Below, piece by piece: positions 6,900 through 11,978 of a DNA stretch of 11,978 bases. Within the stretch, counting starts at the first letter, position 1; every line of letters begins with the position of its first letter. Where the stretch lies: assembly GCA_044238875.1 (NCBI GenBank), contig JBIICM010000070.1, positions 1 through 11,978 of the forward strand, given 5' to 3'. The stretch is from JAIBAI01 sp044238875 (lineage in GTDB: Bacteria; Bacteroidota; Bacteroidia; M30B66). The position numbers were made by a program, and so were the translations under genes. Under the pieces are notes generated by a model. It saw only the letters and a list, made by a program, of their open reading frames with translations, was not told the origin of the DNA and searched no databases.

Positions 6900-7874
6900 T
6901 CAGAGCGACATGATTTCAGCCATTTGCAGGATCTGTTCGTTCACCCCTGAAATATGCTTAACCGCGCCAGAAAGAGGCGTACGTTCCATCCGGCCTGCTA
7001 TCTGCCCGATCATTACCCTGGTAGCTCCTTCGCGTAAGGCGTTAACAGCTTCATGGCCAAGACGTGTGGCCAATACCCGATCCATACAGGTTGGTGATCC
7101 GCCGCGCTGAATATGTCCGAGAATGGCCACTTTTGTTTCGTACTTGTCAAACTTTGACTGCACGATCTCAGCCACCTTGTAAGCGCCTCCGGCATCATCA
7201 CCCTCTGCAACGATAATTACGCAGCCTGTTTTTTTTCGCTGCCATCCGCGTTCCAGTATTTCAACCAGCTTGTCAATATAAGTTGTTGTTTCCGGAATGA
7301 GAATTGCTTCTGCTCCACAGGCAATGCCGCTGCGCAGCGCAATCAGTCCAGCGTCGCGCCCCATTACCTCTACAAAAAACAAACGATTGTGCGAAGTGGC
7401 CGTGTCGCGTATATTATCAACCGCCTGTACCACGGTGTTGATGGCTGTATCGTACCCAATCGTAAAATCAGTGCCGATCAGGTCATTGTCAATGGTACCC
7501 GGAATACCGATAACCTTAAGGTCAGGATGTTCGGTGGCTAAAATCTCTGCCCCCCTGAACGATCCGTCGCCGCCAATCACAATGAGCCCCTGAATGCCTT
7601 CACGGCGCATATTCTGAGCAGCTTCAGCACGACCTTCCCTGGTTAAGAAACGCTTACTGCGCGCAGTTTTCAGCATCGTTCCACCCCGCTGTATGATGTT
7701 TCCAACCGAAGCAGAATCCATCAATCGGAATTCACCGTTGATAAGTCCATCATAACCGCCAATTACACCGGTTACCTTAAGAGAATGGAAAATAGATGTT
7801 CTGACAATGGCCCTGATGCAGGCATTCATACCCGGAGCGTCTCCTCCGGAGGTCAGCAATGCGATATGGTTCAT
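6900..7874 (-). CDS. pfkA: ATP-dependent 6-phosphofructokinase
   Basis: This 324-residue cytoplasmic enzyme phosphorylates fructose 6-phosphate to fructose 1,6-bisphosphate, the committed step of glycolysis. Visible motifs are GGDAPGMNACIRAIVR at 10-25 (nucleotide loop and allosteric-site Arg21/Arg25), IGGDGSFRGA at 100-109, PGTIDND at 125-131 with the catalytic Asp129, EVMGRDAG at 169-176, Glu189 in the effector site and GHIQRGGSP at 253-261. Gly in GGDGS and Gly-Thr in PGTIDND are the ATP-type residues; pyrophosphate-dependent enzymes have Asp and Lys there. Length matches bacterial PfkA. The ATG overlaps the stop of the lipoprotein gene as ATGA (7871-7874), implying translational coupling, and the gene ends a three-gene minus-strand cluster. 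No strong terminator is visible in the 34-bp gap to lptD, which contains only the 8-bp palindrome GAAGCTTC. Confidence 0.96.
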   Translation of the reverse strand: MNHIALLTSGGDAPGMNACIRAIVRTSIFHSLKVTGVIGGYDGLINGEFRLMDSASVGNIIQRGGTMLKTARSKRFLTREGRAEAAQNMRREGIQGLIVIGGDGSFRGAEILATEHPDLKVIGIPGTIDNDLIGTDFTIGYDTAINTVVQAVDNIRDTATSHNRLFFVEVMGRDAGLIALRSGIACGAEAILIPETTTYIDKLVEILERGWQRKKTGCVIIVAEGDDAGGAYKVAEIVQSKFDKYETKVAILGHIQRGGSPTCMDRVLATRLGHEAVNALREGATRVMIGQIAGRMERTPLSGAVKHISGVNEQILQMAEIMSL

Positions 7875-9382
7875 GGTGTAAATTCTATTGCGCCGAGATC
7901 GGGCTGTTGGTCACTCAGGCGGTTTTGCCCGAGAATGTCTTCTGGTATAGGTGGAAAGCTACTTACAAATTCCGGATTACCTGCATTTCTTGCAGGAGAA
8001 TCAGCTTTTAAACCGTAAGACTGCTCAAAGGCGTCTACAAAATGAGGGTCTTTGTTGAAGATCATGCCTGAAAAATGTTGGGCATCATCCTGATTAATGT
8101 CTTTATTTTTAAGGCGTAGCAATGAGTTCTCAAACTTCCAGTCGAAGCCAACTGAGGGGTCATTCACCTGCCCTGTTTCCAGCTCATTTTCATCCTGCTT
8201 GCTGCCATACACAATGCCGTTTCGGAATCTGAAGGTGAGGGGATAAGGCGTAATACTCTGGTCTGGATTGAGCTTACCATTGCTCAGATAAACAGAGGGT
8301 TCGGTTCTCACTGTTCCGTTCCAGTAATTGGCAACTGTACAGTGCCTGAAATTGTAATTGCCGCCCAACAGGGCAAGCGCATAATTTCCGCAGTTGCTGA
8401 TGATGTTGTTGAAGCAGGTTGTTATCTTGTAGTTTACCCCATATAACCCAAACGCCCGCATATTGCGGATGCGTGTATTGCTGAGCACCAGCTCCCCTCC
8501 GGTTGGGCCAGGGCCGAGCTCAGGGACATACTCAGCCTGAATACCAATATTTCCGTTTTTTATCACTGCATAATTGATCTTGTTAACCGTATTGCCCTGA
8601 TTGATCCAGATACGGTCCCACTGCCCGGCAACATTGCGGTAAGCCTCTTCTTTTCGTACCCCCTGAAAAACAACTGAATCTTCGCGTATGCCGTTTACCT
8701 CGATGGTGCCGTTTTTATACACCCAGATACCTGCATTATTGTAAAGATATACCTGTGTGCCGGGGTCAATGGTCAGTTTGCACGCACTGTCAACAGCAAG
8801 GTAGCCAATGATCACTACCGGAATATCCTTGGTCCAGTGCGCATCACATTCGGCCACAGAATAGGGCGGGAAACCGTTGGAGGAGATGGTAGGCCTGTAA
8901 AATCTGGCATTTCGTCCGTAAGCCATCAGCATCACCTGCTGCCGGTTGCCATTCAGGTTAAATTGCACGCTGTCGAGTACAACAAACGGAAGCTGTTCAT
9001 TATTGGGGTTGATGGTAACTTCGGCAAAAATGAATATGCTGTCGTTGGCTTCTATTTCAACATCGCTGACTGCATTACCGGGAATACCGTCGACATTCAG
9101 CCTGAAAGGAGAACTGTTTCCACCGCCAAGCCTTATGTCGGATACCTTTACCGGAAGATTGCTGTTGTTATATACCAGAAACCTTTTGGTTACAGATCCC
9201 AGGGAGGTGAATACAGTATCAAAATATACCGTGTCAACAGAAAAGCCAAGACTGGCATTCTTGTCGTTGTTAAAATCATCTTTTTTACAGCCGGGTAAAA
9301 GCCAGCACAAAAAAAGTGTCAGCAGCGACCAGCCGCTTGTTCGCAATATGAAATTTCTGTTCAATGGGCTTAGAACGCTCAA
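7871..9382 (-). CDS. Probable surface lipoprotein with right-handed beta-helix
   Basis: The product is about 503 residues. An N-terminal signal (WSLLTLFLCWLLPGC) ends in a lipobox with Cys32, which would be lipidated. The residues after Cys, KKDD, fit the X-Lys-(Asp/Glu)2 surface-export signal described for Capnocytophaga lipoproteins, so display on the outer face is inferred. Residues about 44-155 look like an Ig-like beta-sandwich (SVDTVYFDTVFTSLGSVTKR, SNLPVKVSDI). Residues about 165-480 resemble a parallel beta-helix: Gly/Asn-rich repeating strands such as GTQVYLYNNAGIWVYKNGTI and AVIKNGNIGIQAE, then the ending SPARNAGNPEF...LGQNRLSDQQPDLGAIEF, common in such proteins. No catalytic residues can be named. 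No ATG precedes the lipobox in frame; TTG at 9382, 9364 or 9346 is possible, and 9364 gives a typical signal length. It starts 14 bp after the ferredoxin stop and overlaps pfkA by 4 bp. Confidence 0.85.
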   Translation of the reverse strand: MSVLSPLNRNFILRTSGWSLLTLFLCWLLPGCKKDDFNNDKNASLGFSVDTVYFDTVFTSLGSVTKRFLVYNNSNLPVKVSDIRLGGGNSSPFRLNVDGIPGNAVSDVEIEANDSIFIFAEVTINPNNEQLPFVVLDSVQFNLNGNRQQVMLMAYGRNARFYRPTISSNGFPPYSVAECDAHWTKDIPVVIIGYLAVDSACKLTIDPGTQVYLYNNAGIWVYKNGTIEVNGIREDSVVFQGVRKEEAYRNVAGQWDRIWINQGNTVNKINYAVIKNGNIGIQAEYVPELGPGPTGGELVLSNTRIRNMRAFGLYGVNYKITTCFNNIISNCGNYALALLGGNYNFRHCTVANYWNGTVRTEPSVYLSNGKLNPDQSITPYPLTFRFRNGIVYGSKQDENELETGQVNDPSVGFDWKFENSLLRLKNKDINQDDAQHFSGMIFNKDPHFVDAFEQSYGLKADSPARNAGNPEFVSSFPPIPEDILGQNRLSDQQPDLGAIEFTP

Positions 9383-9396
9383 TTGTTCAATTTATT

Positions 9397-9717
9397 CTAA
9401 ACAAAGTTCAGTTTAAGCCGTTCAACCGGACGGCCATTTACAATGTGCTCATCCACGATCTCTTCAACATCCGATACTTGAACACCTCCGTAAAAAACAC
9501 CATCGGGATACACCACCACGGTTGGCCCCAGTTCACAGATATCAAGGCAACCGGATTTCTGCGCCCGAATAGGGTAGTCAAGTTTCCGGTCGAGGATAGC
9601 CTTTTTGAAGGCGGTTACAAGTCTAAGGCCGTGGTCATTTCCACAACTGGGCCGGCCGCCTTCGGTGCGCTGATTGTTACAAACAAAAATGTGTTTCTGA
9701 TATTTTAGCTGACTCAT
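9397..9717 (-). CDS. Thioredoxin-like [2Fe-2S] ferredoxin
   Basis: This small 106-residue cytoplasmic electron carrier has the thioredoxin-fold ferredoxin pattern: HIFVCNN (Cys13), RPSCG (Cys25) after 11 residues, and SGCLDICELGPTVVVYPDGVFYGGV with Cys57 and Cys61. These four Cys are the expected [2Fe-2S] ligands, and the GP-x-VVVYP-x-G-x-x-Y stretch is typical of the family. ATG 9717 is chosen because the protein then begins five residues before the first strand, at the family's usual length, and an exact TATCTTTG -7 box sits just upstream. The open frame continues up to 9969, but that part reads antisense through the next gene and is not coding. It is the first gene of the cluster with the lipoprotein and pfkA. 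The redox partner is not identifiable here. Confidence 0.92.
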   Translation of the reverse strand: MSQLKYQKHIFVCNNQRTEGGRPSCGNDHGLRLVTAFKKAILDRKLDYPIRAQKSGCLDICELGPTVVVYPDGVFYGGVQVSDVEEIVDEHIVNGRPVERLKLNFV

Positions 9718-9722
9718 AGTTG

Positions 9723-9754
9723 CAAAGATACACGCTTGAAACGCTATATTTAAA
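9723..9754 (-). promoter_or_regulatory. Bacteroidota-type promoter for the ferredoxin-lipoprotein-pfkA cluster
   Basis: On the minus strand TATCTTTG (9730 to 9723) matches TAnnTTTG exactly. TTTA (9754 to 9751), one base off the -33 element TTTG, stands 20 nt upstream. The -7 box ends only 5 bp before ATG 9717, so the mRNA would have almost no leader or be leaderless. This is the best-supported promoter in the window. Confidence 0.6.
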
Positions 9755-9759
9755 TTGTG

Positions 9760-10680
9760 ATGGAAAATGTTAAAACTGTAGTGATTACCGGAGGAACAGG
9801 GCTTGTTGGCCGGCACCTTATTCCTGAACTGAAGCAGCGGGGCTGGAAAATCAGGCTGCTGAGCCGCCGGGCAAATAATACTGAAGGCAATGATGCGGTG
9901 TTCCGCTGGGATCCGCTCAATGGATACATTGACCCTGCCGCCCTTCGGGGCGTAAGCCATGTTGTTCATCTTGCAGGTGAACCAATTTCAGGCGGCAGAT
10001 GGACAAAACAAAGAAAAGATTTGATTTTAAGGAGCAGGGTAGAGGGGGCAAAATTGTTGCTGCAGGCATTCAGCGAAGCAAACAGCAGGCCGGATGTATT
10101 TGTGTCAGCATCTGGTACAGGCTGGTACGGGATGGTAACCGATGAAAAACTGCATACCGAAGACGAGCCTGCTGCTGCTGATTTTTTAGGACAGACCTGC
10201 AGGCAATGGGAGGCGGCTGCCGACGCTTTTTTAAGTACAGGAAGCAGGGTAGTAAAACTGAGAACCGGCATTGTGCTGGCGGCTGACGGTGGGGCTTTGC
10301 CTGTAATGGCGCTTCCGGTAAAATTGTTTGCCGGATGTTTGCTGGGCAGCGGCAAGCAGCAAATGCCCTGGATACATATTGTGGACCTTTGCCGCATGTA
10401 TGCCGAAGCACTTGAGAACAAAACATGGAACGGCGCCTATAATGCAGTGGCCACAGAACATTGCACACACCGGGAATTTATGCAGGCGATAGCAAAAGCG
10501 CTTCACCGTCCACTCTGGCCGATCAGGATTCCCGGCTGGCTGCTAAAGATCCTGCTGGGTGAAATGGCGGGCCTGATAACAGCGGGTAGCAGCATCAGCA
10601 ACAAAAAAATAAAAAATCAGTCATTACTTCAGTTAAAGAGCGATTTAAATCAATCTGTCAAGGAGATTTTGTTTAGATAA
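9760..10680 (+). CDS. TIGR01777-type epimerase-like NAD(P)-binding protein (YfcH family)
   Basis: This 306-residue cytoplasmic protein is an atypical short-chain dehydrogenase of the SDR39U1/YfcH type. The Rossmann nucleotide loop VITGGTGLVGRHL lies at about residues 8-20. It is followed by the family block HLAGEPISGGRWTKQRK, the SASGTGWYG segment carrying the active-site Tyr region, GQTCRQWE, LRTGIVLAADGGALPVM and PWIHIVDL. The C-terminal part (about 250-305, WPIRIPGWLLKILLGEMA...) corresponds to the DUF1731 tail. The family's physiological substrate is not established. The start is taken as ATG 9760, although GTG 9757 directly before it is also possible and would add one residue. It diverges from the ferredoxin gene across about 42 bp. 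TATATTTA at 9745-9752 is an imperfect -7 box that would leave almost no leader. Confidence 0.92.
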   Translation: MENVKTVVITGGTGLVGRHLIPELKQRGWKIRLLSRRANNTEGNDAVFRWDPLNGYIDPAALRGVSHVVHLAGEPISGGRWTKQRKDLILRSRVEGAKLLLQAFSEANSRPDVFVSASGTGWYGMVTDEKLHTEDEPAAADFLGQTCRQWEAAADAFLSTGSRVVKLRTGIVLAADGGALPVMALPVKLFAGCLLGSGKQQMPWIHIVDLCRMYAEALENKTWNGAYNAVATEHCTHREFMQAIAKALHRPLWPIRIPGWLLKILLGEMAGLITAGSSISNKKIKNQSLLQLKSDLNQSVKEILFR

Positions 10681-10688
10681 TTGGAATT

Positions 10689-10735
10689 CAAATCTGTTAG
10701 ATTTGTATAACCAGTTTCACGCATTTGAAATGGTT
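10689..10735 (+). terminator. Two adjacent hairpins after the TIGR01777 gene
   Basis: CAAATCT-GTT-AGATTTG (10689-10705) is a perfect 7-bp stem with a 3-nt loop. Three bases later AACCA-g-TTTCA, loop CGCATT, TGAAA-TGGTT (10709-10735) forms a 10-bp stem with one bulged G. A short T run (10742-10745) follows after AAGCCC. The pair may end the upstream transcript, but neither stem is GC-rich nor directly followed by a U tract, so a classic intrinsic terminator is uncertain. Confidence 0.4.
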
Positions 10736-10775
10736 AAGCCCTTTTGTGCTTTCGAATGATTAGTTCGGGATTAAC

Positions 10776-10783
10776 TATACTTG
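10776..10783 (+). promoter_or_regulatory. Possible -7 box for the methyltransferase gene
   Basis: TATACTTG matches TAnnTTTG at 7 of 8 positions and ends 4 bp before ATG 10788, again implying a very short or missing leader, as at the ferredoxin promoter. A TTCG at 10751-10754, 21 nt upstream, is a poor -33 candidate; the nearest TTTG (10743-10746) is 29 nt away. Confidence 0.35.
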
Positions 10784-10787
10784 CACC

Positions 10788-11486
10788 ATGAAAGAAAAAG
10801 GTGTATCAGACTTTTATGATAAGTACAGTAAAGATCAGATAAAAACAGGCGTTCATCTGCGGCATTTTACCCTGCTCGCCAGATTAAAAAAAGCCGGTTT
10901 GAAGAAAGATGCTGTAGTGCTGGAGGTTGGTTGTGGTATCGGAACCCTCACCGGACTTTTAGGATCTTATGTAAAAAATGGGGAAATTATCGCCACGGAT
11001 ATAAGTCCTGAAAGTATTGATATTGCCCGTAAGTTAAACGCAAAGCACATGCATATCAATTTTGAGGTCACTGATATGATGGAGTTTGTGCCCGATAAAA
11101 AAATTGATTTTGTTGTATTTCCGGATGTTCTTGAACACATCCCCAAAGAAAACCATAATCGTATATTTAAAAATATCTGCAAGGCGATTCATCCCGGCAG
11201 CAAATTCGCCATCCATATTCCCGATCCGGTTAACCTGGATTATGTGAGAACCTATCAGCCTGAATTATTGCAAATCATTGATCAGTCGCTATACGTTGAT
11301 GACCTTGCCAATGCAATTAAAGACACTCCGCTGATGGTTGACATTTATGAGCGTTATTCGTTGTTCAGTAAAAATCCTGATTATAACTGGATTGTTTTGT
11401 CGGTGAAGCAGCCCCTTAAAGAACAAAAGAAAAGACCGAAAGCGTTGATGAAGGTGATTGAGCTTTACCGAAAGTACAATGCCTGA
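10788..11486 (+). CDS. Class I SAM-dependent methyltransferase
   Basis: This 232-residue protein has the class I methyltransferase core. Motif I is VVLEVGCGIGTLTG at 43-56, the acidic residue at the end of the second strand is Asp71 in IIATDISPESIDIAR, and FVVFPDVLEHIP at 108-119 is the motif IV/post-I region common in methyltransferases acting on sugars, quinones or small molecules. There is no signal peptide or membrane segment, so it acts in the cytoplasm. The Lys-rich C-terminal tail overlaps the start of a glycosyltransferase gene by 8 bp. That linkage suggests a role in glycan or polysaccharide modification, but the substrate cannot be read from the sequence. The ATG start is supported by a nearby -7-like box. 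Confidence 0.9.
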   Translation: MKEKGVSDFYDKYSKDQIKTGVHLRHFTLLARLKKAGLKKDAVVLEVGCGIGTLTGLLGSYVKNGEIIATDISPESIDIARKLNAKHMHINFEVTDMMEFVPDKKIDFVVFPDVLEHIPKENHNRIFKNICKAIHPGSKFAIHIPDPVNLDYVRTYQPELLQIIDQSLYVDDLANAIKDTPLMVDIYERYSLFSKNPDYNWIVLSVKQPLKEQKKRPKALMKVIELYRKYNA

Positions 11487-11978
11487 AAAAAAGATACTGG
11501 CCTATTTCACGCCATCCTTATCATCATTTGCAAAAAAGGATATCAATATCTTCAATGAGCATTATGATGTGCATGTTTTTTTGTTTAATCCGCCCCAAAA
11601 AATTCTCACGCCACTATATTTTTTAAGGCAACTCTGGTTTTTACTGAAGAATTACAAAGCAACTTCTTACGTTTCACAGTTTGCAGGATACCACGCGTTA
11701 CTGCCCGGTTTTTTTTCAAAGATTCCGGGCAAGAAATCATTTATTGTCACTGGTGGTACTGACTGTGTTTCATTTCCACAGATGGGATATGGAAATTTCT
11801 CCAAAAAGTTGCTGGGGCTGATGACCTGTCTTTCATTCAGGCTGGCCGATAAAATTCTTCCGGTGCATTCATCACTGGTTGAGTCGGTGAATAATTTTGA
11901 TCCCGATCAGTCTGGACTTCAGGGCATGCTGGCATTTTGCAGCAAACTCAAAACGCCCTGGAAGGTAGTTTTCAACGG
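11479..11978 (+). CDS. Glycosyltransferase (GT4-like), N-terminal part, cut by window edge
   Basis: An open frame begins with ATG at 11479, inside the end of the methyltransferase gene (8-bp overlap), and continues without a stop to the right edge: 166 codons plus two bases. It begins MPEKKILAYFTPSLSSFAKK. It contains VHVFLFNPP, YVSQFAGYHALLPGFFSK, FIVTGGTDCVSFPQMGYGNF and LADKILPVHSSLVESV, an order typical of the N-terminal Rossmann half of GT-B glycosyltransferases. In these, the GGTD/GGSD stretch and the 'A-D-x-I-L-P-V-S/H' segment precede the donor-binding half. The C-terminal half with the nucleotide-sugar site lies outside the window, so donor and acceptor are unknown. Tight overlap with the methyltransferase indicates co-expression. 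Confidence 0.82.
   Translation, partial: MPEKKILAYFTPSLSSFAKKDINIFNEHYDVHVFLFNPPQKILTPLYFLRQLWFLLKNYKATSYVSQFAGYHALLPGFFSKIPGKKSFIVTGGTDCVSFPQMGYGNFSKKLLGLMTCLSFRLADKILPVHSSLVESVNNFDPDQSGLQGMLAFCSKLKTPWKVVFN

Noticed and set aside
6900..7874. Pyrophosphate-dependent phosphofructokinase
   Set aside because: The diagnostic residues are the ATP type (GGDGS and PGTIDND, not GGDD and PKTIDND).
8837..9416. Plus-strand frames of about 150 codons opposite the lipoprotein gene
   Set aside because: The minus-strand lipoprotein has a signal peptide, lipobox and coherent beta-helix sequence; the plus frames have no such features.
9718..9969. N-terminal extension of the ferredoxin frame to 190 residues
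   Set aside because: The extra part is antisense to the TIGR01777 gene, shows no ferredoxin similarity, and would cross the TATCTTTG promoter box.
9966..10506. Several overlapping minus-strand frames of 91-151 codons
   Set aside because: They lie opposite the well-supported TIGR01777 gene, have no recognisable domain, and show the Cys/Ser/Pro-rich composition of antisense frames.

Overview
The window looks like a chromosomal segment of a Bacteroidota (Bacteroidetes) bacterium. The signs are several copies of the Bacteroidota -7 promoter element (TAnnTTTG), weak Shine-Dalgarno signals, a Bacteroidota-type LptD, an amidase/MCE gene pair, and a lipoprotein whose Cys-Lys-Lys-Asp-Asp start resembles the surface-export signal of this phylum. 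I see no phage, insertion sequence, CRISPR array, tRNA or rRNA gene.

Layout. (1) 1-1006, minus strand: the first 335 codons of a gene that runs off the left edge. It encodes a very basic, low-complexity protein containing about 14 tandem copies of a 17-residue repeat (a 51-bp DNA repeat). The long plus-strand frame over the same DNA is a shadow. (2) 1049-1441, minus: a YraN/UPF0102 nuclease-fold protein. (3) 1551-2048, plus: a secreted protein with a TonB-C-terminal-like domain. (4) 2052-4238, minus: an N-acetylmuramoyl-L-alanine amidase followed by an MCE/MlaD-type protein. (5) 4331-6865, plus: LptD, divergent from the amidase across a 92-bp gap carrying two facing -7 boxes. (6) 6900-9717, minus: a three-gene cluster read as [2Fe-2S] ferredoxin, then a beta-helix lipoprotein, then 6-phosphofructokinase, with the last two overlapping by 4 bp. 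(7) 9760-10680, plus: a TIGR01777-type NAD(P)-binding epimerase-like protein. (8) 10788-11978, plus: a SAM methyltransferase overlapping a glycosyltransferase that is cut by the right edge.

The theme of the middle of the window is the cell envelope: peptidoglycan cleavage, phospholipid transport and LPS delivery to the outer membrane are encoded back to back. The cluster at 6900-9717 couples a central glycolytic enzyme to a probable surface lipoprotein. The right end appears to begin a glycan or polysaccharide modification cluster.

The most unusual element is the 51-bp array. Five of its eight variable sites are silent in the minus-strand frame, while all eight change the residue (one to a stop) in the aligned plus-strand frame. 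This supports a real minus-strand repeat protein and argues against a plus-strand protein. Its function is not known from this window; a disordered N-terminal extension on an RNA-modifying enzyme is my best guess. Everything else is recognisable housekeeping or envelope biology.
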